A stretch of 64,000 bases of DNA from Pelargonium tetragonum (lineage: Eukaryota > Streptophyta > Magnoliopsida > Geraniales > Geraniaceae), in the NCBI GenBank assembly GCA_036897445.1, contig JAYMTL010000034.1, positions 1 through 64,000 of the forward strand. The letters run 5' to 3'. The notes beneath the pieces are model-generated. The model did no database searches. It saw nothing but the letters and a program-made list of their open reading frames with translations, and had not been told where the DNA came from. Positions 23,601 to 35,075 of this stretch are shown one piece after another (positions within the stretch are counted from its first letter, which is position 1; every line of letters starts with the position of its first letter). The position numbers and the translations under genes are program-made.

Positions 23601-26600
23601 AGAGAAACTTGTAGGGGTAAGAGATTTTTTGCTTTGGCAAGGGGTTGCTTTAATAAACGGAACAAGAATGGAGTTTTTATTCGAGTATGCTAGATAGAAT
23701 TGACCTTACAAGTAGGCCATAGATATGCGGTAGAGGTTGCTTCTGATTATAAGAGCGGGTAACCCGCCTACAAGTTGTAAAATGATTTAATACTGTATAA
23801 AAAGAAACCAAAACCGGATGTAAGGCCCTTTTCGCGAGCTTTAACATGCCTTTTAAAGGCGGCTTGTGTATAGTTTTTTGCCCACTAGGTAACTTAAGAA
23901 GCACTTATTTGATGGTATGAATTACCCTTGTTTAGAGTTTAGAGTAGAGAGAAGAAGTCAATTTGAATTTAAGATCCGCAATAACATAAATTAAAAAACC
24001 CCTGCGCTTTAAATTTCTCGAGGTACTTTTGCAATCTATTTTCTAGCTAGGACCTACTTTCTTAACTGCGGGTTATAATAAAGGGGTTTACTAAAAAGGC
24101 AAATCTGCTTAACTTAAAATATAGTAAAGTTTAAAAGTGTAACCCAAAACAGGAATTTCAAAATTAAGCAGTATAAACGGGAGAAAACTCTCTTTGTTTT
24201 CGTACTAAAGTTTTCCTTGCCTCACCTAAAGCCGGACTCGTTAGGGATTTTTGGGTTCTCCCGAAGTTAGGAAATTATTTAAATCCACTTAAATACTAAG
24301 GAATAAAGCAAAAATCTCTCTAAAACTCCATACTAGTGCAGTACTCTTTCAGGTAGTTAAACACAAAAAATCTTAAGGGATTCCGCGCAATACTTACTTT
24401 AGACAATTGGACAAGAGCCTGTTTTCACTCCAAACCCTTCTTGGCTCTAAAACAGACTTTGCGAGCATCCTATTAAAATACACTATAGCTGAGTATAATA
24501 CAAATTTGACTTACACCTTAACTAAGGGGGCTTCCCTACCTGCTCTTAACTTTTTAATATCTGTTATATTAGATCTTGATCCTGGAATTTTAAGGGTTCC
24601 TACTTTATCTAGAGGTTTAGTAAGTGCATCTTCAAGGAAAGTCGGTCAGGTATTTCTATGTATAATACCGTGCCCTTGGTTAAAGGGTTTTGTACTAAAG
24701 CGCTACTACGCACTCTTTTTATGCTAAGACGTTCCCTTTAGGAAGTTCATTTCAAGGTGTATAATCCTTAACCTTTCTAAAGTAGTAGTTTAGACGCCCG
24801 ATTCTATGCTTTATAATAGATTAGAATTTGAGGGCTTGCTAGAGTAAACTTTATTAGTTAAAGCAAAAGAAGGACTAATAGATCCCCGTTGCCTTGAGAG
24901 TAGTACAATACTTATTGAATAAGGTGGTAATAGGCATAGGCACACTGAGAACTTCTAAATTTCTCCCCTTAGGAAAGCTTAAGAACCGAGATTTATATAA
25001 ATAGAAAAGTCCTAGATTCTTGTAGTACAACTGAAATCTACCCCGCTTCTCCAAGTAAGTGCGTAAAGCTGAGAGCTTAATTTCATAAAGAAACACCTTA
25101 CAAGTTATTATAGTTAAGTCCAATAAACAAGGAATCAATAGTAAAAAGTACAAGCACATCTTAAGTCTTAACCTATATCTTTGCTCGAACTCTCTTTATT
25201 TATTCCAGCAGCTACTATTACTAACAACGGATAACAACCGCTTGAGTTTTTAGGCGGGCCCTATTCCTCACGGGATATTCCTCGTTTTTTTATAAGGAGT
25301 CTTTTATTTAAAGAAAATATCTTTCCATTTTTACCGGGTTTACCCTTCTATTACTTATAGTCAGGATCTTTATAAAATCCTACCGAGGACTCCCAAATTT
25401 AACCTCACTCTCACTAAAGGGTATTGTCAGATTAAGGATACTACAACCGGAAATAACTCTATACTCTACGCGGGATGCCGGCAAAAGGAGAAATTTGTCG
25501 TGAGGGAGGATTTTAACAAGAATGTAACAACTTTTGTGTTTAAAAGCGCTTAAACTTAACATAAAAAACCGAAATACAAACCTATATCCGTTCTATTCTC
25601 CAGCCTGCTATTAAGTCATAAGGGCACCCTTGTTTTTTGTGTAGTCATCTTCTCTTGGTCTCCCTTTTTTCTAACACATTTAACGGAGCCTTCTTTAAGC
25701 CCCTTTTTAATTAAATTTAATTAATGTAGAAGGAAAGATTTTATAGAAATCCGTTGGTTGATAAACTATCCTATATAAATATATACTAAGATATACTCAG
25801 CTAAACAACTAACTTGCTTGGAATTGAAATTAGAACAATGCCTTATCAATAACAAAAAGCGAAGGTTCGAAATAAGTTTGGGGTTTACGGGCTCAGGGGG
25901 ATATAGTTAAAAATGGCTTTAGAATGCTTCTTTTAAGCGAAATACCACGCGGATTAAGAGGATCCCTACAAAGACAAAGTCCTGTTTCGAGACTCCGAGG
26001 ACTCCTGCAGCTAAATCTAAGCTCAAAAAAAGGGAGTCTGAGCTATACTATACCTATGATGGGTTACCACAAGGCAGTTTTAAAGTTTATCTAGTTAGAG
26101 GGCCCCTTCTTGTTGTAGGATTCCTTTAGTATTTCTATTAAGGGTAATTCATTAAGTGCGCATGTCTGGTACAGAGTTTTGCTTAGTTAGAAGCTCTAAG
26201 GATACTAGTAGAATTTTCTTTTTAGGTTTAAAGCTTATAGCTTTAAACCTTTATCGACGTACGATTTCAAAAAATCACCTTAGGAGACTGTCAAAAAACC
26301 CCTTCAGTATTAGTATTTGCTATAGCTTAAATAAACGTAGTTTAGAAAATGTAGGAAAAACTTTTTTTAGAGGAAGATTTGACTTTTAAGTGCAATTATA
26401 AGCTAGCAAAGACTGGAGAGTCCTCGCACTAGGGAGCTCTTGGATTTTTACAAGTGTTTTTTGAAACCAGATTTAAGTTTAAGCAAGCGAGATTCCCTTT
26501 CTATTTTATGTAGAGGCACTCCTGAGGTAGAACTTAAACTGCTCCTTTAGTAAAGGAGTTCCATGCTATTTGCGGGTTAAACTTAAACAAGGAACTCCAG

Positions 26601-26899
26601 AAACAGTTAACTTAAGGGGTGTCTAAAAACTATAGTATATAACATTTTTAGCGAGTTACAAGTTATTAAGGAATCTTAAGAAGAGAAGAATAAAGTAAAG
26701 TCTGGAAAGGTTCTAAGCCGGGAGTTCTCAATCTAAAGCCTTATTGTCAGTTTCATTTGTAAAATCTCTAAGGAATTGTAAAAAAGGGTTTCCTCATTTA
26801 GGAAGATAGAGTAATTGAGATAGGTATATTCTTGAGGAAAGGTTAGCAAATTAAAGTAATAAAGCTAAGGTTTAAGGGGGGATGTTTAACAAAAGCCAA
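20684..26899. other. No gene recognised
   Basis: The best frame is 24407-24727 (plus, 106 codons), with an ordinary-looking but unrecognised product and no supporting context, so it is treated as chance. A 21-base segment at 22891-22911 recurs with one difference at 58821-58841, borderline for chance. GGAACTCC/GGAGTTCC palindromes occur at 22938, 26555 and 26591. No RNA gene was seen. Confidence 0.6.
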
Positions 26900-27560
26900 A
26901 GGAGATCTAAATGATCCTAATTAGTCGAGGTAGAGTGTACAGTTCAGAAGAGATTGACTTTCTGCATATTCTGCTTTTTAGTACTTAGTACCCAGGCTGT
27001 TAGTATAATAGTAAGGAGTGCTAGGAAAGGAGTTGTTGTTCCCTTGTTTCTGGGTTTTACAAGATAAGAGTTTTGTGAAGAGTTGGAAATGAGAGGATAA
27101 TAGATAAAAGTAAGGAGTCTTCTTTGTTGTTAGGAAGAAAGACTTAAGATCCCAATAATGACTCCTAAAAACGAGAGGATACAAACGAGGAGAGAACAAT
27201 TCCTATTAGAATAAAAGATAGGGACATAAGAATAAGACTACCAGGAGATGGAGACCCATACTATAAGAGAGGGAAGATAATACCCAAAAGAAGATAACAA
27301 CAGGAATTACCAAGAGTCAAAACCTAAACTCTACTAATGCTATACTTTATACTTTGAATACTTTCCTTTGCTTTTATACATATTCTACTCTCCTAAAGCC
27401 CCTTTTTAAAAATAAGAATCAGAAGGCAGAGGTATAGCTGCTAAGACAAGTCTACATAAGACGAGACTAATAGGAAAGCTAGAACAGGTATCGTTTAGAT
27501 AGAAGAGTAAGAATCCTAGTAACATTATAGCTACAAGTATTGTCAACAGGAAGGGGATAG
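26900..27560 (+). repeat. Purine-rich island with R-family peptide frames
   Basis: For about 600 bases the plus strand is distinctly purine-rich. Short frames in all three phases have plausible protein composition: AVSIIVRSARKGVVVPLFLG near 27.0 kb, IRIRLPGDGDPYYKRGKIIP near 27.25 kb, and RGIAAKTSLHKTRLIGKLEQ near 27.45 kb. The last matches the Gly-Ile-Ala-Ala-Lys motif of the family. No frame runs beyond about 60 codons. It may be a decayed gene or repeat, or simply strand-biased DNA. The antisense frame 26978-27199 is probably a shadow. Confidence 0.3.
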
Positions 27561-29749
27561 CCCTTTTGTAACTCAAGGATTCCCCTATTCCAAAATTTCT
27601 CTAGAATCTAGTTTTATAACCTTTAGACCTGTAAAATTTATATATGCGCTTCCCTTTACGAGCTACTGACGAAACCTACTAAGACTTTCTTTTGAAAAAC
27701 TTCTAACTTAGACACTTAAAAAAAGCTGGAGCTAAGGTAAGTAAATCTTAAGCATTTACTTACCAACAGACTAGCATAACTTTTGTACTTAATCATTCAA
27801 GGATTTAACAAAAAATTTGCCTTATATTTACTCGAAGCAGTTATTCTTTGAACAAAGGGATAAAAACGTTACATAGTATTGCGCCGCCTTCCCGCCAATA
27901 GGGACTCCACATCTATGAATAAAAGCTTAAGAAGCCCTAAGATACTAGCGTCCCCTCTTTTGTATGTAACTAAACCTAGAAAACTACTACTCTTGTAAAG
28001 AACCCTTAAGCCCAATATGGCATACTTTAGAAACTCTTTTTGAATATTTGAAAATTGACTTTTATTATACTGGCAGGGCTCTACGATTAAGATTAAAATA
28101 CGGCGGCTTCCCCTACGGTCAATCACAACTCAGGCTTTGGATTACTAATTAATAAGAAATAGAAAAAGAACTTCAAAATTTTTTTATGCCTGCCGTCTAA
28201 CTGTTTAAAAAGTTTTTATAGTCCTTTTTTCTTACCTAATGTATCCGGAGTAGCTTTATTTTAAGAAGTTTTGCCTAAGAAAGTACTCGTTTCTTATGTA
28301 AGCTTTTCATTCCAAAGTAGTATATAATATGTTATAGGATTTCCTTAGACAGAGGAATTGAGCACTCCTATATGAGCACATACAAAGCATACAATTTTCA
28401 AATTATGACTCATCTTAAAAAGTAGATTTTGGTGGAAATTTCTTTTTATTAACTAATTAGGGAAGGTTAGATTGCGGATGTATTTTAACCCTTACCTCTT
28501 TCGCTATCTCAAAAAGCACGGGGTTCAGATCTTCATTATATCATTATACTGATAGAGTCCGATAAGGCATGCTTTTAAGTTCTAGTTAAAAAGCTCGACT
28601 TTCCTATAGTAACGTTTGATAATTTGTGCGAACCGCGGTTTATAAAAAAGAGTTTTTTACCATTCAAGAAGTTCTCCTTATACTTATAGTTTTCTTGTTA
28701 ACATGGGCCTTTCGCGGATTTCAAGTTAATCATCATAAAGAGTCAGTTTTAAATCTCTAATTTAAAAGCCTTTTGAATTTTTATAATAGAATAGGGGATA
28801 GGGGCACTTGTAGATGGAGAAGCCGCTTATAAAAAGTCTATTTATAACAAAAGTTTAGTTGAAATTTTTTGTATGCACACGTAACTACTAATACCTGTTT
28901 CGAAAAGTTTATAACTCAATTCAGTAGAGTAACCTTGGTGAGTCAACACAAAATTTAGCTATAAAAAAAATTATCCAGTAGAGCCTCAAAATTCCATTTT
29001 AAATCATTAAAAACTCTCAAAACGAGTATCCAAGTAGGGTGTATACAAATAAAATGGGGTACTCTTTGGTTAAAAACCTTATTTGGACCTGAGCTATAAA
29101 GTATAATAAAACAAAAATGAAATTAATTAAGGGGTAAGATTGTACAGGATACTAAGAAATTTTTAGAACTAAAACCTATTAGGAGGTTTCTTTTCTGTAA
29201 GCAAGGGATCCCGGGAGAGTACTTCCTTGTTTTTAGTGGCACTGCCCAAAAAACTTTATCTGGATACAGTTTATACTCCGGTAAAGGGCCCCTTATTTGT
29301 CATTAAGAGAGCTAAAAAATCAAGAGAATTCCTATAGAACCCCAAACGATAACTTGAAGTACTTGTATAAAAAAGAAGATTATTATGTACCTCTTAAACT
29401 AGAGTATCCCGATCCGAGAATTTAGGTCCTTTATTCTGATCTATATGTAATTTGAATTCCTAGTGCAAGAGATGCTTAAAGACTTTTTTAATAAGGAGTA
29501 TTCCGTAGATTCTAGAAATTTTGTTATACTTAAGTATAAGAAAAATAGGAAGGCTGATGAAAAGGGGTTTATGTTACACAGCATTGAGAGGGATCCTACA
29601 CAGGGTATTGCCTTGGAGTTGTGTATGCCGCGGACTTATGTCAAATACTCATCGGGGGTTAAAACCCCCCCTTTTTGTACAAGGAATCTAAAAAGAGAAT
29701 AAAAACGCATGATAATTGAAAATACAGCGATTTCCATATAAATTATAAA
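27561..29749. other. No gene recognised
   Basis: The frames 27869-28126 (minus, 85 codons) and 29463-29702 (plus, 79 codons) are not recognisable. No RNA gene. Chance-level short repeats only. Confidence 0.6.
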
Positions 29750-29775
29750 AGGAGTCCTTTTATAAAGGGGCTCCT
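29750..29775. repeat. 26-bp hairpin palindrome
   Basis: AGGAGTCCTTTTA and TATAAAGGGGCTCCT fold as a continuous 13-pair inverted repeat with no mismatch and two G-U pairs. It is a long member of the GGA...TCC mini-palindrome class. It has neither the GC-rich stem plus T-run of an intrinsic terminator nor an upstream gene. Confidence 0.55.
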
Positions 29776-30690
29776 CTGTAGAAGTATATAGAAGGTATCT
29801 TAATGAGAATTGTAGAAAAGGCTAGTGTAAAGTTTTAGCAGGGATCCCTGTAACAAAGGGAAAAAGTCGAGGAGTCCGAATGTTAGCTTAAAGGTTAAGA
29901 GAAAATTCCACGTATACCCTGCTCTAGGAAATTCTTGAAATCTACTTTTGTAAAAAGAATTTCACTTTATGCCTTATAACCGAAAGAACCTAAGTGCCAA
30001 GGGGATCAAAAAATCTCCTTAAGAGAAGAAGGCCTTTAAACCTTACAATAAAGGATGTTGTGGAATATGGGTCCTAGACACGAAACTAAATAGAAGACTA
30101 AAAAATGAACTGTAACCAAAACATTGAACTAGAGATTCCTTTTCAGGAATCCTTGAGAGATTCAAATTACATAGGAACTTTTATTACATATTTAGAATCT
30201 TGTCGATAGCACTTTTTATTAAAAACTAGGACCTAATAAAATTAGAAAAATACAGGCACAAACTACGTATATACCACTAAAACTTACTAAAAATTTTCGT
30301 TATAGTTTATTGTGAGGAAGGTGCTCGCGCTTAATAACCACAACCAAGCATCTGTTTCATTTTTCAAAGACTCCTTAAGGATATAATAGCTAAGTATTTA
30401 ACAAAGAGGGAAGTGAGGTTTTCTTCAACTGAAACTTATTGCTTCTTCTTGTCAGCAGCATATTGATCGGGAAAGATTATACCAAAAAAATGTTATCTTT
30501 AAATCAATGCAGTTAAAGAGCAATCCAGCATACTAAGACCTCTAGGAAAAAGATTTTAACTACTACCTCAAGCTCAAGAGACTTCCGATTTACTATATCT
30601 TATTTATTACTTCGAAAACCCCAGTAAGGATCTTAATCTTAAGTACCCCGCGGAATTAGTTTATAGATATTGAATCCTACTAAACGCACA
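29776..30690. other. No gene recognised
   Basis: AT-rich DNA with stops in all frames. No feature seen. Confidence 0.65.
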
Positions 30691-30716
30691 AAATAGATAA
30701 AAGGTAATGTAATTAA
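30691..30716 (+). repeat. Direct repeat, copy 1 of 3 (core GGTAATGTAATTAA)
   Basis: Twenty-six bases match 30871-30897 with only two or three differences, and share the exact 14-base core GGTAATGTAATTAA with 40801-40814. Three exact occurrences of this 14-mer in 64 kb are unlikely by chance (well under one expected). Confidence 0.5.
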
Positions 30717-30870
30717 ATTAGCCAAAGCAACTTTTTAGTTGTACTATCGAAATGCTTTTTTATATTTTTTAATTTGACTCCTTAATTCCTTTTTTGCTAT
30801 AAGGAACTCACTAGAATTGCTTCACCTCGGATAGTAGACTAAAAATGACTTATCTTATATAGAATAGAGT

Positions 30871-30897
30871 AAATTAGAAAAAAGGTAATGTAATTAA
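30871..30897 (+). repeat. Direct repeat, copy 2 of 3 (core GGTAATGTAATTAA)
   Basis: Lies 180 bases after the first copy and shares the A-rich left flank as well as the core. The spacing suggests a local duplication. Confidence 0.5.
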
Positions 30898-33438
30898 GAA
30901 TGCTCTTAGAAGTTCTGGCAAACCCTTGCTTGGAATAAATTTGCAGTGGGAACTAGTCAAAGAGAATATTTAAAACTGTGGCGCCTCTTACCCTATTCAT
31001 GTTCATGCGCTATAAATCCAGTAAAGAACTTTCTAGGTATGCCTTTTTCTCTAATTTACTCGGGTTCCCCTCGGAAGCATCAATCAACTCCATCTATAAA
31101 CTTAAGAGTTTTCCTTGTTTTTTTAGGTGAAGCAGTGAACTCTTTTTTAGTGATAGTTACGCTTTTAGGTATCCCTTTAATTACTTTCAACACAAGTAAA
31201 TGAAATAGGTCTGTAAGATTATGGGAAGAGCTCTATTATATTATAAAGATTCGCTTTAGATAATCGCTAGATTTATTTAGTATTCTTATTTTCCCTGTTT
31301 CTACCATTAAATTTCTAAGAAAATCCGTTAAGGATGAAGAGATTTTTTCTTTATTATGAATACACGTCACAGCCCGCCCTTATTTAGCCCAGAAAAAGAG
31401 CAATACCTATTGCCCTAATAAGGATACCCTGATAAAGCTCAAAACAGATAGTACAAAGACCCTGCAAGGCTTTTTTTAAGGGCAACGGAATAAATTTCTT
31501 ATAACTTTGTATAAGGAACTCATACCTCCAGCAATTAGAAATACCTTATACTTACTAAACTAGTTATCTCAGTATAAATCCAGGTTTCGTACGAAGCCCC
31601 TTTCGTTAATGATAAAAAGCAAAAAGATGGTAAGTGTCATATACCCTACCCGCGATTCGCCTTTAAAAAGTGTTCCCTTAAGATTGCCTCAGTATGCCGC
31701 CATCAATATATTATAGAAAAAAGAAGGGACCCGTCCTTTTTAGAGTTTTGCCTTAGGTCTCCAGAGACCCCTGCTCCAGTACTTGTATAGAAAAGTCTAA
31801 AAGAATTCAACATCATTACCACTTGGTTATAGATTAAAAAGACAGCATGGGTAACTCTAGCCCTATACTTATCCACAAAGGCAACCCCTTACTTTAGTTA
31901 TTTGGAGCTCCCTAAGCACTTTCTTAAACTTGAAATTTCTAAGATTAGGAAATTCCCTACTTAAACTGGATAATAAGACTCATATTCCTCAGCAATTTAT
32001 GACTATCTAGAACTGGAGACCTAGAAGAAGCCTATACAACACGATTAGGAACTTTATTACCTTTCTTAGAAAAAAATAGCTCTTGTCTTAATTAAAATCA
32101 AACTAGAACCCTAGGAATTCCAACAACCTAGCTTCTCCTATTAGAAAGAGGGCGTTCTCTTGGCTTAGTTTTTTATACTTTGTTAGTTTGAGAACCTTGT
32201 GCTGCAATTACAATTGCCGTATAAAAAGCCTATGTCTATTCCATGTAATAAGCGTGCTTATTAAAAAACTTGTACCCTTTATTTTTACCCTTCAATCCTA
32301 GCCAAGCTAACTTATTAACAGGAATACCTTGTACTTGTACTACTAAATCCTTTCCTTATAAAACAAATTTCTCTATACTTTTTAGTACGAAAATTCGGAC
32401 TCTTTTTGTTAAGGATATTACCCTTTTAGAATTCATTACTTTAATCGGGAACTGAGGAAAAAAAGCCGAAGAATATCCATAGAGCTCTAGTTTTGGGTAC
32501 TTTTATAAGGTATAAGAGACTCCAAGATTGGTATTAATTAGTGTCCTTTAACTATTAAACTGTTGTAGAAGCTTTTTCGAGGGGGGATACTCGGCTATTC
32601 CCGGGATGCTCTTAATCTAATCGTCGGTTTGGATTTCACTATGGTAATAAAAGTGAGAAGAAGTTTTTAATTTATAAAGAAGGAATACTTAAAAGTAAGA
32701 ATTCTTTAAGAGAAAGCTTGTAGTGCTTAATAAAAAAGAGTTGTGCATAGCTGTTGAAACTCAATCTAGCTAAAGATTTACCCTTTTTTCTAAAAACCGC
32801 TCTATAGGGCCCTTTTTGTACGCTTTGGCCTTGCGTTTCTACATTTCATAAATTTACTCACGTTTTAATTAATATACTAAAAATGAAAAGAAGGTTAGAT
32901 ACCTTTTGAAGAGAAAGTCATTCCCTTTTATTTTAAGGAGCTTCTTGACTAACTCAAAATATTGTGTGAGCAAAGGTCGCTGATTCCAGACTTTAATTTG
33001 TTGCCCGTTTTTTATATAACTAGTACTTCGCTGCATACGACAAGCTTTGGAACTAAACTGAAATTCTATTCTACGAGAAAAATGAACTGTCTCTAAAAAA
33101 GAAGCTTCTTTTGTTCTCTATACGAAAGTTTATACATGACACTCAGCCAAGGATACCTCGAAATTGATACCCGCGTTTCTATCTTAAAAAGAACTTTCCT
33201 TTATGACATATTTAACTAAACTTTGTTTTACCGTAACTAAGGGAAACCTCTTACAAAAGGGTTTCGGCTATATGAATTATCGAAAACTTAATAGAAAACT
33301 CCGAAACTTGTTAAAGACAGCGCTGTAAAAGGTAAGGCTTATAGTAAACTTCTGGAAACACTAGAAATGTACTCGCCTCTTTTTAATAAAGCGTGGTTAT
33401 TCTTACTAAGTTATTAGGAGGGACTTTTGCTAAACGGA
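30898..33438. other. No gene recognised
   Basis: Frames 30946-31203 and 32270-32455 (plus) are Leu/Ser/Phe-rich and unassigned. A GGAGCTCC palindrome lies at 31904-31911. Nothing else. Confidence 0.65.
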
Positions 33439-33458
33439 TTTTTATCGATCGATAAAAA
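33439..33458. repeat. 20-bp perfect palindrome
   Basis: TTTTTATCGATCGATAAAAA is perfectly self-complementary with nested ATCGATCGAT at its centre. It could be a binding site or cruciform, but there is no neighbouring gene. One such palindrome is not far above chance. Confidence 0.55.
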
Positions 33459-34600
33459 AGGAGTTTTAAGGCTTTTTATAAGTGTATTTACTCAAGTATG
33501 TTACTGAGATTTTTTTACTTCGCGTAAACCCCAAAAAGAACTTAAACTGGGTCGACTACTCAACAATATATTATCCAAATCTTTTACTATAATTTACGAG
33601 ATATCTATCTTTCTTACCTGTGTTACTATTCAAAACCACTTTATTGTCCACTAGATTACAAGTTTTAAATAAAATTGACTAGCATTGTTAAGGAACTCCT
33701 TATATAAACCCGTTTGTAAATGAACTTCGAGAAAGAGGCACTAGCAAACTACCTAGCTAGAATTATAGGATATACTAAAATAGAGTTATCCTAATCAAGG
33801 GCATTCCTATAGGGCAGGCAGAGAAGACTAAAGGGGTTAGTTAACTACTCCTAAAAAGTGGTACGAAAAGTGAAAGGGGTTGTGTAGTTTGCGCAAGGAA
33901 TTCTAAGGAGCGGAGCAACCCTCAGGAAACACGGGATAGAAGTTCTTGGTATATAGAAAACCGCGGAAGAAATAAGTATTTAAACCCTTTGTTAGTAGTT
34001 ATAGAGAAAGGGGAAACTCTTAAGTAGTTAGTTTCTTGAGATCAGGATGCTTGTTCCTAGCTTTTTATTAGATATCTGTAAGTAGGGACTCGATAAGGGT
34101 AAAAGATTAATCAAAGTCTATCGTTATATTGTTCTGAACTGAACCCTGGGTACGGAAACTCCGCGATCTGGATCTTGGAGGTCTAAGGCTTACTGAAGCT
34201 TCAACTAATCGAATACCACGTCTTCACTAAAGCGAAATCTCTAGAAGTCCCTCCCTCACTATACTTTTTTTATAAGTTTTACTTGAGCTTTAAAAGATCC
34301 TCCAAAAGAGAAATGCCTTTTTACTCAGCTACTTCCGAAAGTTTAAGCAACCAGGAATCCTTTTAAGGGTCTTATCAACTTCCTTTTTCTTAGCCTTTTT
34401 GAAACTTTTTACTTATAATTTAGTAGGATATGAGTCACTTAGGAAAGATCCCTCAACTTTTAAAAGTACTTCTCTTTTAGGACTTTATATCTTACAAACT
34501 GGTAATATATAGAACGAGTAAGCCCAAACAACTCGGAAATACCTCCTTAAATAAAAGCCAAGAAGAACTAAGTTTAAGGAAACGTTTAGAGTATAGACCT
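33459..34600. other. No gene recognised
   Basis: No credible frame. AAGGAACTCCTT palindrome at 33691-33700. Confidence 0.65.
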
Positions 34601-34830
34601 ACAACCTTATTTTATAGCCTCTTCTTATTGACCAACTTCTTACTCTTCATGATAGCTACACTCTTACCTTTACCTAACATATCTACCTATTTCTTCTTAG
34701 GAGTCTTAGCTTGTAAGCTATACCTATACTCTTTCCCTGTCTTATAGGTCTCTTATAGCCTGTACTTATCTTACCTGTAGCTATTGTAGTACTCTTCCTA
34801 GGGATAAGGAGTATAAGATAGTAGGTATAA
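34601..34830 (-). repeat. R-family copy with two internal units
   Basis: On the minus strand, ACAGGCTATAAGAGACCTA...GAGTATAGGTATAGC aligns with the 10.7 kb copy. Downstream a second similar block, GGTAAGAGTGTAGCTATC, follows. One frame reads STGYKRPIRQGKSIGIAYK. Another reads EYRYSLQAKTPKKK, a TAG, then MLGKGKSVAIMKSKKLV. The two blocks lie in different frames, as expected of a drifting repeat. Confidence 0.45.
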
Positions 34831-35075
34831 ATAGAAAGTCTTACTCTATAGTATTATATAGTTATAGCTTTTTAGTTGTTTCCTATGCTTAATAGCTAGA
34901 ATTGTACAGATATTTGTATTAGCACTCTTCTTGTTAGGTTATTGTCTTACTTTTGGATATTACCTCTTATTATCTTCCTTATTACTTATTATAGGAGTAT
35001 ACAGATGGAAGTCTTAGAGGGAGGTAGTTACCCCTAGGAGTATATAGTAGTTAGTATTATATTAGTCCCAAATAG
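34831..35075. repeat. Low-complexity TA/AG-rich tail of the R island
   Basis: Built largely of short TATAG, TATTA and AGTAT units that resemble the low-complexity DNA at 40.55-40.75, 44.06-44.23 and 59.55-59.75 kb. It may be the degraded end of the repeat family. No exact period could be fixed. Confidence 0.3.

Noticed and set aside
24407-24727. 106-codon open frame
   Set aside because: Composition looks ordinary, but no family, no neighbour and no ribosome binding signal support it; length is within chance.
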